Origin: DATFEN01 sp035691285
GTDB lineage: Bacteria; Acidobacteriota; Vicinamibacteria; Fen-336
DNA: 46,086 nucleotides
Assembly (NCBI GenBank): GCA_035691285.1
Contig: DASSJI010000142.1
Coordinates: 1-46,086 of the forward strand
Reading direction: 5' to 3'
Made by a program: the position numbers and the translations under genes. Below are positions 1 through 7,927 of this stretch, piece after piece; positions within the stretch are counted from its first letter, which is position 1, and each line of letters starts with the position of its first letter. The notes below the pieces were generated by a model. It was not told where the DNA came from. It worked only from the letters and a program-made list of their open reading frames with translations, and ran no database searches.

Positions 1-479
1 ACGACGAGCACGAACGCCAGCCGCGCCAGCAGCACCGCGTTGGGGCGATGGGTGACGATCTCGACCTCGCCCTGCGCCGCCTCGCGGACGCTCTCGACCG
101 CCGCCAGGTAGCTCTTGAACTCGCTGGACGCGAGCTGGCGCGCTCGCTGCATGCTGAAGACGACGTCGGACGCCGTGAGCGGCCGCCCGTCGTGGAAGAC
201 GACGCCGCGGCGCAGCCTGAAGCGCCAGGTCCGGTCGTCGACGTTGTACCAGCTCTCCGAGAGCGCCGGCTCGACACGGAGGGATGGCGAGAGCGCCGTG
301 AGCCCCTCGTAGAGGTTCGACAGGACCGAGAACGTGACGAACTCGTTCCGCTCGTGCGGGTCGAAGCTCGCCGGAGCGACGTACATGCCGATGCGCAGCG
401 GCCGGCGCGACGGCGCCTCAAGCCGCTCGCGACACGCCGTGACGGTCAGGAGCGCCGCCGCCAGGCAGGCGAGCCTCAC
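1..479 (-). CDS. peptide ABC transporter substrate-binding lipoprotein (SBP family 5), 3' end cut by window edge
   Basis: Only the first ~159 residues are present; the gene runs off the left edge. Translation of the minus strand gives a short hydrophobic leader ending in a lipobox-like VTAC, then the family-5 binding-protein opening: a FDPHERNEF segment, SNLYEGLTAL, and FHDGRPLTASDVVFS, which corresponds to the FHDGxPLTAxDV hallmark. The GTG at 479 is the only possible start, because an in-frame TAG (the stop of the upstream gene) lies 12 bases before it. It is probably a periplasmic, membrane-anchored oligopeptide or related solute receptor. It is the last visible gene of a minus-strand run containing the CcmI-like lipoprotein. 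Permease and ATPase genes, if any, would lie outside the window. Family assignment is secure; the substrate is unknown. Confidence 0.85.
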   Translation of the reverse strand, partial: MRLACLAAALLTVTACRERLEAPSRRPLRIGMYVAPASFDPHERNEFVTFSVLSNLYEGLTALSPSLRVEPALSESWYNVDDRTWRFRLRRGVVFHDGRPLTASDVVFSMQRARQLASSEFKSYLAAVESVREAAQGEVEIVTHRPNAVLLARLAFVLV

Positions 480-488
480 GGAGCGGGG

Positions 489-995
489 CTACTGGCGCAC
501 GGTGTCGAGCACGATGCGCACGTCGCGGGCGCCCGGAAGGAGGCCCCGGGCGACGCCCTCGACGTCTCCCTTCGCCGGCACCGCGTCGCCCGAGCGCGAG
601 AGGCGGGCGGTGAGGTCCAGGGGTCCCTCGAAGGACGTGCCCCCGGTCATCGCGTCGGCGCCCGATATGGAGAAGGCCACGGGTAAGCCTGCGGCGTCTT
701 CCTTGCGCACGGCAACGATCTCCTGGGTCTTCGCGTTGCGGGCGATGACGAACACGGCGGCGCCGCTGCGCCCGGCCAACGAGGGCGAAAGCTCGACGCG
801 GCCGGAGATCGCCCCATCCGCGGCGCCGCCGTGTGCGGCGCTCAGCGGTGGATGGCCGGGAGGAGCGAGCGGTTGCGGCCCATCAGGCGCTGCCGCCTTG
901 GGCGAAGCGGCGTCCCGCGGCGGCGGCACCGGCTGGGGCTCCCGGGCGCAGCCGCCGGCGATGCCGACGGCCAGCACGGCCGCGAGGGTCCTCAA
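489..995 (-). CDS. putative lipoprotein with CcmI/CycH-like C-terminal domain
   Basis: 168 residues. A hydrophobic N-terminus ends at a Cys (GIAGGC), suggesting a lipoprotein, followed by a Pro/Ala-rich linker to about residue 65. The C-terminal ~100 residues read GRVELSPSLAG, then AAVFVIARNA, VAVRKEDAAGLPVAFSISG and an RLSRSGDAVPAKGDVEG-like tail. That order (GxVxLxPxLA, VFVxAR, LPxxFxL, ARxSxSGxxxPxxGDLxG) is the one I associate with the C-terminal domain of cytochrome c biogenesis factor CcmI/CycH. The TPR and membrane parts of full CcmI are missing. The start is TTG at 995, overlapping the stop of the thioredoxin gene (TTGA). With the TlpA-like gene upstream, a role in thiol-redox or cytochrome c assembly in the envelope is a reasonable inference. 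Domain similarity is moderately sure; the function is not. Confidence 0.7.
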   Translation of the reverse strand: MRTLAAVLAVGIAGGCAREPQPVPPPRDAASPKAAAPDGPQPLAPPGHPPLSAAHGGAADGAISGRVELSPSLAGRSGAAVFVIARNAKTQEIVAVRKEDAAGLPVAFSISGADAMTGGTSFEGPLDLTARLSRSGDAVPAKGDVEGVARGLLPGARDVRIVLDTVRQ

Positions 996-1435
996 CGCGG
1001 CTCCGCGTCGACGGCCCGCTCGATGGCCTGCATCGTGTGCTCGCCCTGCAAGAGGGCCGCCTTGCGGCCGTCGCGCCCGAACACGAGCGTGGCCGGGATC
1101 ACGCCGCCCCAGGCCGCGTCGAGACCGTCGATGAACGCGTCGTCCTTGCCGGGCGCCTTGCGGAAGACCGGGAAGGGCGGGCGCTGCCGGGAGACGAACG
1201 CCTCCAGCCCGGCGACGTCATCCTGCTCGTCGAGAGACACCGAGAGGAAGGCGACGTCCGGCCGCCGACGTGCCAGGGAAGCGAGCTCGGGAAACTCCTT
1301 CACGCACGGCTCGCACCAGGTGGCCCACAGGCTGACGACCACGGGCCGGCCCTTGTGCTCGAGGACGAGCTTCCGGAGAGCGGGCGCGTCGATCTCGCCG
1401 GCCAGCGAGGAGAGGAGGAGCAGCAGGCCGATCAC
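992..1435 (-). CDS. TlpA-family thioredoxin-like protein
   Basis: 147 residues. A short hydrophobic N-terminus (MIGLLLLLSSLAG) suggests export or membrane anchoring. The thioredoxin fold follows, with the active site WATWCEPC (Cys41 and Cys44) and the cis-proline loop VIPATLVF. WxxWCxPC is typical of TlpA/ResA/CcmG proteins that reduce apocytochrome c or other envelope disulfides. The start is GTG at 1435, overlapping the redoxin stop by four bases (GTGA), so the two are probably translationally coupled. The downstream neighbour carries a CcmI-like domain, which strengthens a link to cytochrome c or envelope thiol chemistry. Length is near the minimum for a TlpA domain. Confidence 0.85.
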   Translation of the reverse strand: MIGLLLLLSSLAGEIDAPALRKLVLEHKGRPVVVSLWATWCEPCVKEFPELASLARRRPDVAFLSVSLDEQDDVAGLEAFVSRQRPPFPVFRKAPGKDDAFIDGLDAAWGGVIPATLVFGRDGRKAALLQGEHTMQAIERAVDAEPR

Positions 1436-2010
1436 TGGGCCCCGACGCGCTTGATCGTGCAGCCGAACGCCTTCGTCTCCTTGAGGCGGACCTCCTGACC
1501 GGCCACCACGGCGTCAACGGCCGCCCTCAGGTCCTGGCTCTCAACCGCGCTTCCCGATCGATCGTCGTCGATGCGCCCGTGATAGCGCAGGGTCCAGCCC
1601 GCATCGAAGACGTAGACCTCGGGAGTCACCTGGGCGCCGAACTCGTCGGCCTTCACGTTGTTGTCGTCCTTCAATACCGGGAAGGCGAAGCCGTTCTGCT
1701 TCGCGTGCGCGACGATCTCCGCAGGAGGCTCCTGGCGGTTGGAGTTGATCCCGATGAACGCAACGCCCCTGGCGTCGTACTCACGGGCGAAGGCCGCCAT
1801 GCGGGCGTTGTAGGCATTGGACACCGGGCACTGCGTTGCGATGAACGCGAGCACGTAGGCCTTGCGTCCCTGGAGCCCGCCGAGGTCCAGCTCCTGGCCC
1901 GTGGCCTGCTTCATCTTGAAGGGCTGCAGCCTCTGTCCCACGGCCAGGCCGGCCGCCGAGGCGGTGCCGGCCGTCAGGCCCAGGGCGACCAAGGCGCCCA
2001 GGAATCGCAT
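1432..2010 (-). CDS. exported redoxin (AhpC/TSA-like thioredoxin-fold protein)
   Basis: 192 residues. It has a signal peptide (MRFLGALVALGLTAG to about Ala20), then a redoxin domain: FIATQCPVSNAYNARM with the putative peroxidatic or reactive Cys61, FIGINSNRQE, FPVLKDDNN, the cis-Pro loop VTPEVYVFD, and a second Cys at 184 (AFGCTIKR). The CPVSNAY plus late GCxIK pattern belongs to a peroxiredoxin-like group common in Acidobacteriota and Planctomycetes. The start is placed at ATG 2010 because an AGGAGG Shine-Dalgarno stands just upstream and the signal peptide begins there. The open frame continues to 2190, but that part has no family similarity. It probably acts in the periplasm with the TlpA-like protein encoded directly downstream. 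Confidence 0.85.
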   Translation of the reverse strand: MRFLGALVALGLTAGTASAAGLAVGQRLQPFKMKQATGQELDLGGLQGRKAYVLAFIATQCPVSNAYNARMAAFAREYDARGVAFIGINSNRQEPPAEIVAHAKQNGFAFPVLKDDNNVKADEFGAQVTPEVYVFDAGWTLRYHGRIDDDRSGSAVESQDLRAAVDAVVAGQEVRLKETKAFGCTIKRVGAQ

Positions 2011-2038
2011 CTCGCTTCCTCCTGCCCCCGTGCACATT

Positions 2039-2401
2039 CTATTCCGACCCCAGGGCTGCGGTGACGAGCGCCCGCAGCTCCCGAACGAAAGCGCTGCGGG
2101 GCAGGACCCTGGATGCCCCGGCGGCCTGCGCGAGCTCCGCCCGGTCGGCATGAACATGGCTGAAGAAGCCCACGACCATGAGGTCGACACCGGCCGGGTC
2201 GGCTCGCAGCGCCCGAATGGCGTCGGCCGCTCCGAGACGCGGGCTGTCGAGATCCGCGAGCACCAGCTGCGGCGCTGCCCGACAGGCGTCGAGGAGCGTC
2301 TCGCGACTTCGGACAGCCTTCACGTCCGCTCCGAGAGCGGCGGCAGCCTCGCGGATCCGGCTCAGGAACATGAGGTCGTCCACGAGGGCGACGATCGTCA
2401 T
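2039..2401 (-). CDS. stand-alone receiver-domain-like protein
   Basis: 120 residues, the size of one response-regulator receiver domain with no output domain. The acidic pair is present (VDD, Asp8-Asp9), as is a candidate phospho-acceptor Asp50 (LVLADLDSPRLG) and a Ser81 at the usual Thr/Ser position. The conserved Lys of the fifth strand appears replaced by Arg102 (RVLPRSAF). It may therefore be a phosphorylatable single-domain regulator or a degenerate one. It is the first gene of the minus-strand run that continues with the redoxin 28 nt downstream. No Shine-Dalgarno is visible before ATG 2401, but a TATACT box lies 12 nt upstream. Confidence 0.7.
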   Translation of the reverse strand: MTIVALVDDLMFLSRIREAAAALGADVKAVRSRETLLDACRAAPQLVLADLDSPRLGAADAIRALRADPAGVDLMVVGFFSHVHADRAELAQAAGASRVLPRSAFVRELRALVTAALGSE

Positions 2402-2413
2402 GGCGAGGGTGAG

Positions 2414-2419
2414 AGTATA
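2414..2419 (-). promoter_or_regulatory. candidate -10 box (TATACT) of receiver-like gene
   Basis: On the minus strand TATACT ends 12 nt before ATG 2401. No convincing -35 is seen. Transcription from this box would start within a few bases of the start codon, giving a nearly leaderless mRNA, which agrees with the lack of a Shine-Dalgarno. Confidence 0.35.
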
Positions 2420-2458
2420 CGGGGCCGAAGCCCGCCAGCCGGAAGCGTTGCGGCGCCG

Positions 2459-4717
2459 TCAGGGCCGAGCCGGCGCAGCCGCCGGGCTCAGGAACTCGTC
2501 CCTGGGGAACAGATCCAGGTTGGCGCCTGCGGCGGCGTGGGCGCCAGGGTCGCCCCGGTGCGCCCCGCGCAGCATCGGCACGAGCTTCGAGGCCAGCTCC
2601 GGGCCGAGGTAGTCGCGCACCTCCGGCGACTCGAGGCGCGCCCGCCACGTGCCGCGGTCGAGGGCGAGCGGCTCGCGGCTGCCGACGAGCAGGGGCTCGC
2701 CGTCGGCCGTGAGCGCGAGGAGGTGGGGAAATACCCGGGCGAAGCTCTCGTGGACGCGCGGGGTGGGCGTCCAGGTGCAGACGATGCCGCCCGGCTTCAG
2801 ACGCCGCGCGCAGGCCTCGAAGAACTCGACGGAATAGACGTTGCCGCTGCCGGCGCTGCGGGGGCGGAGGGCGTCCGCCTCGATCATGTCGTACAGGCGG
2901 CCCTCGTGCTCGAGCCGGCTGCGGCCGTCGTCGAGGACGAGGCGCAGCCGCGGGTCGTCGAGGAGCCGTCGCAGTGGCGGGTAGGGGTAGCGGCTCGAGA
3001 GCTCCCGGAGGAGGGGAGGCTGCGAGCGCAGCAGCTCGAACACGGTGAGGTTGCGCGTGTCGCTCCGGCAGCCGGCGGCCCACGCGGTGTCGCCCGAGCC
3101 GAGGCCGATGATGGCGACGTCCTCGGGCTTGGGGTGGATCAGCACGGGGATGGCTCCGAGGAACGAGTGCACGCTGCCGAAGGGAAGGGTGCTGTTCCCC
3201 TTGCCGTTCACCGAGACGCGGAAGCGCTGGCCGCCGCCCTCGACCAGGACCGCCGACACGCCGCTCGCGTCCTCGGCCAGGAGCGCGTCCTTCGGCTCCC
3301 AGCCGTGGAGTCGCGCCCACAGCCTGTCGTTGGCGGGCAGCAGGAGGGCCATCGCTACGAGCGCGCCGCCGAGGGCCCCGAAGGCGACCCGGGTCCGACC
3401 GGGCTGCCGCCAGCCGAGGGCGGCGAAGCCGGCCGCGACCACGCACAGCGCGCGGAGCGTCCCGCTCGTTCCGAGCCGGTCCAGGGCCACGAGGCCCACG
3501 GCGAAGCTGCCGGCGACGCAGCCGCCGATGTTGGCGGCCTGCAGCAGCCCCACCTTGCGACCGCTCGTCCTCGGCTCGTCGTGCACCGCGCGCTGCAGGA
3601 TGGGGAAGGTCAGGCCCATGAGGAAGGTCGGCAGGCCGAACAAGTAGACGGGCAGCAGCACGTACAGGCGAAGCAGCATGGAGGCGGCGCCGCTCTCGCC
3701 GAGCGTGACGCCCTCGTAGAGCCTCCAGTAATCGTGGAACGCGCCGAGCCGGGAGGAAGGCAGCCACACCGGCGCCGCGACCGCGAGGGCGGACACCAGG
3801 GTGAGGCTCGCTTGACAGAGCAGGAAGACGCGGAGCGGACGGGCGAGTCGCGCAGCGATCCGGGCCCCGACGAGGGCGCCGGCGCCGCAGCCCAGCAGGT
3901 ACAGGGCCAGCACGGTTCCGAACGTGAACGCCGACGACTTGACCGCGACGTCCACGATGCGGAACCACAGGATCTCGAGGGCCAGGGCGACGAAGCCGCT
4001 CACGGCGTAGAGCGCCATCCAGAGGGCGAACGAATGCGCGCCCGGCGGCTCGGTCCCCGGGCGCGACTCCTTCGCGGGCTCGCTCACGGCCGCGCCATCC
4101 GCCCGTCCCGCGAGCCACAGCGCCGCTAGTCCCACCACGAGGTTGGTGGCCGCCGCGGTGAACACCGCGCCCCGCAGGCCGAAGAGGCGCACCAGCACCC
4201 ACGGCGTCAGGATCGCGCCGGTGGCCGCGCCCAGCACGTTGACGCCGTACAGGTTGCCGATCGTCCTGGATGCCTGGGCTGCCTCGCGGACGCAGCCCCG
4301 GACGAGGAACGGCAGCGACATGCCCATGAGCCCCGTCGGCAGGAGGAGCGTGAGGAAGTGGGCGATCCCGGCGCGCCAGGGGACCGCGTACAGCCATGCG
4401 GCGCGCGCGTAGAGGACGTCGTACAGCAGGAAGGGGCTCAGGATCCCGAACAGGCCGATGCCGAGCTCCACGAGGGCGAAGGAGCGCAGCGAGCGCCGCG
4501 CCGAGATCTGCGCCGAGCGCACTCCTGCGACGTGGCTGCCGATGCCCAAGCCGGCCATGAAGGCGCCGACGATCATCGCCACCGAGTAGATGCCGACGCC
4601 GCTCCCGAGGGCGAGGACGCGCTGCCAGGCGGCCTGGTAGACGAGCGCCGCGACGCCGCTCAAGTAGAACAGCAGGAAGACGATCGGGGCGTTCAAAGCC
4701 GCTGATTCTACCCGCAT
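2459..4717 (-). CDS. fused MFS transporter/spermidine synthase-like membrane protein
   Basis: 752 residues from ATG 4717. The N-terminal ~450 residues are a polytopic membrane domain starting APIVFLLFYLSGVAALVYQ, the usual opening of the fused MFS/spermidine-synthase family. Then comes a SpeE-like Rossmann methyltransferase fold with the nucleotide motif AIIGLGSGDTAWAAGC, EADALRPRS and GNVYSVEFFEACARRLKPGG. Such fusions are common in Acidobacteriota and Planctomycetes, and their substrate is not established. Transport of polyamines or other cations is only inferred. An alternative ATG at 4732 adds five residues and would overlap the divergent permease start exactly. No polyamine-precursor genes (speA, speD) lie nearby. 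The receiver-like gene follows 57 nt downstream on the same strand. Confidence 0.85.
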   Translation of the reverse strand: MRVESAALNAPIVFLLFYLSGVAALVYQAAWQRVLALGSGVGIYSVAMIVGAFMAGLGIGSHVAGVRSAQISARRSLRSFALVELGIGLFGILSPFLLYDVLYARAAWLYAVPWRAGIAHFLTLLLPTGLMGMSLPFLVRGCVREAAQASRTIGNLYGVNVLGAATGAILTPWVLVRLFGLRGAVFTAAATNLVVGLAALWLAGRADGAAVSEPAKESRPGTEPPGAHSFALWMALYAVSGFVALALEILWFRIVDVAVKSSAFTFGTVLALYLLGCGAGALVGARIAARLARPLRVFLLCQASLTLVSALAVAAPVWLPSSRLGAFHDYWRLYEGVTLGESGAASMLLRLYVLLPVYLFGLPTFLMGLTFPILQRAVHDEPRTSGRKVGLLQAANIGGCVAGSFAVGLVALDRLGTSGTLRALCVVAAGFAALGWRQPGRTRVAFGALGGALVAMALLLPANDRLWARLHGWEPKDALLAEDASGVSAVLVEGGGQRFRVSVNGKGNSTLPFGSVHSFLGAIPVLIHPKPEDVAIIGLGSGDTAWAAGCRSDTRNLTVFELLRSQPPLLRELSSRYPYPPLRRLLDDPRLRLVLDDGRSRLEHEGRLYDMIEADALRPRSAGSGNVYSVEFFEACARRLKPGGIVCTWTPTPRVHESFARVFPHLLALTADGEPLLVGSREPLALDRGTWRARLESPEVRDYLGPELASKLVPMLRGAHRGDPGAHAAAGANLDLFPRDEFLSPAAAPARP

Positions 4718-4722
4718 ATAAT
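4717..4722 (+). promoter_or_regulatory. consensus -10 (TATAAT) before the mla operon
   Basis: A perfect TATAAT stands 9 nt before the TTG start of the permease gene. The best -35 candidate is a weak TTCAAA at 4692-4697 with a 19-nt spacer. The expected transcript would begin almost at the TTG, so a leaderless or near-leaderless mRNA is likely. The box also covers the first codons of the divergent gene. Confidence 0.5.
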
Positions 4723-4731
4723 GGCCGCGCA

Positions 4732-5544
4732 TTGGCCTGGAGAACGCCGCTCCTCCTCGCGAGCCTTCTCCGCCGCCTCTCGCAGCGCGCCAAGCTCGCC
4801 GTCCTCGGCGTCCAGCAGTACACGCAGCTCTCGGCCCGCGGCGTCGGCTGCCTGCTGACGCGGCCGCGCTATCCGAACGAGATCCTGGCGCAGATGGACA
4901 GCCTGGGAGTCGGCTCGCTGTCCATCGTGATCCTCACGGGAATGTTCACGGGCATGGTGCTGGCGCTCCAGTCCGCCGCCAGCCTCGACGTGTTCGGCGC
5001 GCGGCCCTACGTCGGCCGGCTCGTCTGTGTGTCCATGGTCCGTGAGCTGGGACCGGTCCTCACGGCGCTCATGGTCACCGGTCGCGTCGGATCGGGGATG
5101 GCGGCCGAGCTGGGCTCCATGGTCGTGACGCAGCAGATCGACGCGCTCCGGGTCCTGGGGACGGATCCCGTGCGCAAGCTGGTGGCGCCGCGCATCGTCG
5201 CCGGCGTGGTGATGGTCCCGGTGCTCACGGTGCTCTCGGACATGCTGGGGATCTTCGGCGCGGGCCTCATCAGCATCTTCAATCTCAAGCTATCCTGGGA
5301 GTACTACTGGCGCACCGTGGGCAACGCCCTCGGCGTCAACGACGTGGTGATGGGCCTCGTCAAGCCCGTGGCCTTCGGCTTCATCCTGGCCACGGTCGGC
5401 TGCTACATGGGGCTGTCCACGAAGGGCGGCACCCAGGGCGTCGGCGTCTCGACGACGCGTTCCGTGGTCGTGGCCTCGGTCCTGATCCTGGCCTCGGATT
5501 TCTTCATGACCAAGGTGCTGCTGATCCTGTTCCCGGTGGTCTGA
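4732..5544 (+). CDS. mlaE: MlaE-type ABC transporter permease (MCE/phospholipid transport)
   Basis: 270 residues, the normal size for the MlaE/DUF140 family. Diagnostic segments are LGVGSLSIVILTGMFTGMVL, then SMVRELGPVLTALMVTGRVG, GMAAELGSMVVTQQIDALR, the PVRKLVAPRIVAGVV stretch, and a C-terminal TKGGTQGVGVSTTRSVV. It forms the inner-membrane channel of a lipid transporter with the ATPase and MCE protein encoded next. The only start that gives full family length is TTG 4732; the nearby ATG 4721 is in another frame. No Shine-Dalgarno is visible. The stop overlaps the ATPase start (ATGA), showing translational coupling. Confidence 0.93.
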   Translation: MAWRTPLLLASLLRRLSQRAKLAVLGVQQYTQLSARGVGCLLTRPRYPNEILAQMDSLGVGSLSIVILTGMFTGMVLALQSAASLDVFGARPYVGRLVCVSMVRELGPVLTALMVTGRVGSGMAAELGSMVVTQQIDALRVLGTDPVRKLVAPRIVAGVVMVPVLTVLSDMLGIFGAGLISIFNLKLSWEYYWRTVGNALGVNDVVMGLVKPVAFGFILATVGCYMGLSTKGGTQGVGVSTTRSVVVASVLILASDFFMTKVLLILFPVV

Positions 5545-6503
5545 TGAGCGAGATCTTCCGGAAGATCCAGGAGGCGACCCAGGACGTCAGCGAGCGCGTC
5601 CAGGACGTGGCGGACCGCGTCCAGGGCGTCACCGACAAGGTGACCGGAAGCGTGGCCGAGCTGCTGGGCGTCCCGCCGCTGCAGGCGGCGCCCGCCGCGC
5701 AGCGGTCCATCGACGAGCCCGTCGTGTCGTTCCGCGACGTGCACCTTGCCTTCGACCGGCCGATCCTGCGCGGCGTCAGCTTCGACCTCCATCCCGGCGC
5801 GACCAAGGTCGTGCTGGGTGGCTCGGGCTCGGGCAAGACGACGATCCTGCGCCTGATCCTCGGGCTCCTGAAGCCCGACGCCGGCTCGATCCTCGTCGAC
5901 GGCGCCGAGGTCGCGACGATGACGGAGGAGGAGCTGCGGCACGTCCGGCTCAAGATCGGGATGGTGTTCCAGGAGGGAGCGCTGTTCGACTCGCTCACGG
6001 TGGCCGAGAACGTCGGCTACCGGCTCCTCGAAGACGGCGTGTCGGACGAGGCCGTGGAGGGCCGCGTCGCCCAGATGCTCGGCTTCGTGGACCTCGGCGC
6101 CCACGCCGTCAAGAGCCCGGCCGAGCTCTCGGGAGGCCAGAGGCGGCGCGTCGCGGTGGCGCGCGCCCTCGCGGCGCGTCCCGAGATCATGCTCTACGAC
6201 GAGCCCACCACCGGCCTCGACCCGATCACGGCCACGACCATCACCGATCTGATCGTCAAGGTCCGCGACCTGGACGGCGTCACCTCGATCCTGGTGACGC
6301 ACCAGCTCCGCGACGCCTTCAACGTGGCCCGCACCTTCGTGCGGCGCGCGGGCTCCGAGTTCGGCTACGCCCGCGTCGAGGACCTGAGGATCATCGCCGG
6401 CACGGACTTCCTGATGCTGCGCGAAGGGCGCGTGTGCTTCGAGGGCTCGCCCCACGAGCTCTTGTCTTCGCGCGACCCCTACATCCGCGATTTCTTGAGT
6501 TGA
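5544..6503 (+). CDS. mlaF: MlaF-type ABC transporter ATPase with N-terminal amphipathic extension
   Basis: 319 residues, about 60 longer than typical MlaF. Residues 1-45 are a charged, helical extension with repeated xxVQDVxxRVQxVxxKV-type heptads that could form a coiled coil or lie on the membrane. The ATPase core has Walker A GGSGSGKTT (about 92-100), Q-loop VFQE (Gln143), signature LSGGQ (195-199), Walker B IMLYDEP with Glu220, and H-loop VTHQ (His253). After the H-loop an insert of about 25 residues (264-288) precedes the final strand. It powers phospholipid movement through the permease. It is coupled to mlaE by a 1-bp stop/start overlap and is followed 7 nt later by the MCE gene. Confidence 0.93.
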   Translation: MSEIFRKIQEATQDVSERVQDVADRVQGVTDKVTGSVAELLGVPPLQAAPAAQRSIDEPVVSFRDVHLAFDRPILRGVSFDLHPGATKVVLGGSGSGKTTILRLILGLLKPDAGSILVDGAEVATMTEEELRHVRLKIGMVFQEGALFDSLTVAENVGYRLLEDGVSDEAVEGRVAQMLGFVDLGAHAVKSPAELSGGQRRRVAVARALAARPEIMLYDEPTTGLDPITATTITDLIVKVRDLDGVTSILVTHQLRDAFNVARTFVRRAGSEFGYARVEDLRIIAGTDFLMLREGRVCFEGSPHELLSSRDPYIRDFLS

Positions 6504-6510
6504 GGGAGCC

Positions 6511-7566
6511 ATGGCTGACAAGTCCAAAGTCCTGACCTGGACCGAGCTGCGCGTGGGCGTGGTCGTGCTGGTGAGCCTCGTCGTGCTCGGCTTCACCATC
6601 CTCTACATCGGCGGAGGCGGGGGCTCGCCGTTTGCGCCCAAGTATCACGTCCGGGCCTTGATGGCCGACGTCAACGGGCTCAAGCCCGGGGCGCCCGTCC
6701 GGCTCGGGGGCGTCGAGGTCGGCACGGTCACGGCCGTGGACTTCGCTCCCGCCGGCGGCGGCAGCCTGGTGGAGGTGACGATGCGCATCGACCGGCGCGT
6801 CGCCTCCCGGATCACCACCGAGAGCGAGGCGAACCTCGGCTCCCTGGGGCTCCTGGGCGAGAAGGCCGTCGACATCACGGCGTCGGCGCGAGGGCGCAAC
6901 CTGCAGGACGGCGACTTCCTCGCCGCGGCCGCCGAGGATCCCTTCAAGGGGCTCCTGTCGGACGCCTCCGACTCGACCGCGCACTTGCGCCGCATCCTGT
7001 CGCGCATGGACGCGGGGGAAGGGCTGATCGGCAAGGCTCTTCGCGACGACGAGCTGTACGACCGCATGCTCGACGTGAGCGTGCGGCTGCAGGGCGTCAT
7101 CACCCGGCTCGAGTCCGACAAGGGACCCCTCGGCAGGCTCGTGAACGACGAGGCGATGTCCGCGCAGCTCGGCGCCTCGGCCCGCAGCCTGGAGTCGATC
7201 CTGACCCGCATCGACTCGGGGGAAAGCGCGCTCGGAGTGCTCACCAGGGACCCCGAGTTCGCGAGCGAGCTCAAGGGGCTGACGAAGAGCCTGGGCGAGA
7301 TCTCGGGGCGGCTCGCCCGCGGCGAGGGCACCGCCGGACGCCTGCTCAAGGACGACGCTCTCTACGAGAGGCTGGACGACGTGTCGGCGCGCCTGGACGG
7401 CGTCCTGACCCGTCTCGAGCGGGGCGAGGGGAGCGCGGGCAGGCTCCTCCACGACGCGGAGCTCTACAACAACCTGAGCGCCGCGCTCAAGGAGCTGCGC
7501 CAGCTGGTGGCCGACGTGCGCGCGGACCCGAAGCGGTACTTGCGGGTCAAGGTCAGCCTGTTCTAA
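6511..7566 (+). CDS. mlaD: MlaD/MCE-domain substrate-binding protein with repetitive helical tail
   Basis: 351 residues. There is one N-terminal membrane helix (about 14-34, VGVVVLVSLVVLGFTILYI) and then an MCE domain (about 43-125) with VNGLKPGAPVRLGGVEVGTV, a typical core. The remaining ~220 residues are helical repeats of about 38-40 residues, each with a GEGxxGxLLxDxxLYxxL-like element (for example around 167, 207, 244, 282 and 321). The C-terminus ends DPKRYLRVKVSLF, common in this group. It would sit in the inner membrane with the MCE ring in the periplasm and deliver lipid to or from the MlaEF complex. No MlaC or MlaB gene follows. Family is certain; substrate and direction of transport are not. 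Confidence 0.92.
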   Translation: MADKSKVLTWTELRVGVVVLVSLVVLGFTILYIGGGGGSPFAPKYHVRALMADVNGLKPGAPVRLGGVEVGTVTAVDFAPAGGGSLVEVTMRIDRRVASRITTESEANLGSLGLLGEKAVDITASARGRNLQDGDFLAAAAEDPFKGLLSDASDSTAHLRRILSRMDAGEGLIGKALRDDELYDRMLDVSVRLQGVITRLESDKGPLGRLVNDEAMSAQLGASARSLESILTRIDSGESALGVLTRDPEFASELKGLTKSLGEISGRLARGEGTAGRLLKDDALYERLDDVSARLDGVLTRLERGEGSAGRLLHDAELYNNLSAALKELRQLVADVRADPKRYLRVKVSLF

Positions 7567-7597
7567 TCTGGCGTTTCGCAAGGACGGAGGAGAACTC

Positions 7598-7921
7598 ATG
7601 AGCGACGATCGCGGCACGGGCGCCTCGGGCATCATCCTGTCGTTCCTGATGGGGGGCCTGACGGGAGCTGCGCTGGCCATCCTCTTCGCGCCCCGATCCG
7701 GGCGCGAGACCCGCGAGCTCCTCTCGGAGCGGCTGAAGGAGGGCGCGGAGCGCGGACGCGACCTGCGCGACCGCGCGACCCAGAAGGGTCGGGAGGTCCT
7801 GGAGGAGGCCTCGGACTACGTCGAGCGCACACGGGAGGGCCTCGACAAGCGCAAGGACCGCCTCGCGACGGCGATCGAGGCGGGCCGCCAGGCGTACCGG
7901 GAGGAAAAGGAGAAGATGTAG
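7598..7921 (+). CDS. YtxH-like small membrane protein
   Basis: 107 residues with a strong GGAGGAG Shine-Dalgarno before ATG 7598. A Gly-rich membrane segment (IILSFLMGGLTGAALAILFA) is followed by PRSGRETRELL and a long charged helix, the layout of YtxH-type proteins. Family members are often stress- or envelope-associated, with no defined biochemical activity. It lies 31 nt after mlaD and 6 nt before the next small membrane gene, so it is probably in the mla transcript. Whether it supports the lipid transporter is inference from position only. Confidence 0.8.
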   Translation: MSDDRGTGASGIILSFLMGGLTGAALAILFAPRSGRETRELLSERLKEGAERGRDLRDRATQKGREVLEEASDYVERTREGLDKRKDRLATAIEAGRQAYREEKEKM

Positions 7922-7927
7922 GCGTCC

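Noticed and set aside
4721..4723. ATG as the start of the permease gene
   Set aside because: It is out of frame with the MlaE reading frame; TTG 4732 is in frame and gives the correct length.
6990..7500. Tandem DNA repeat inside the MCE gene
   Set aside because: The repetition is at protein level (helical repeats); the bases have diverged, so it is not a DNA repeat feature.
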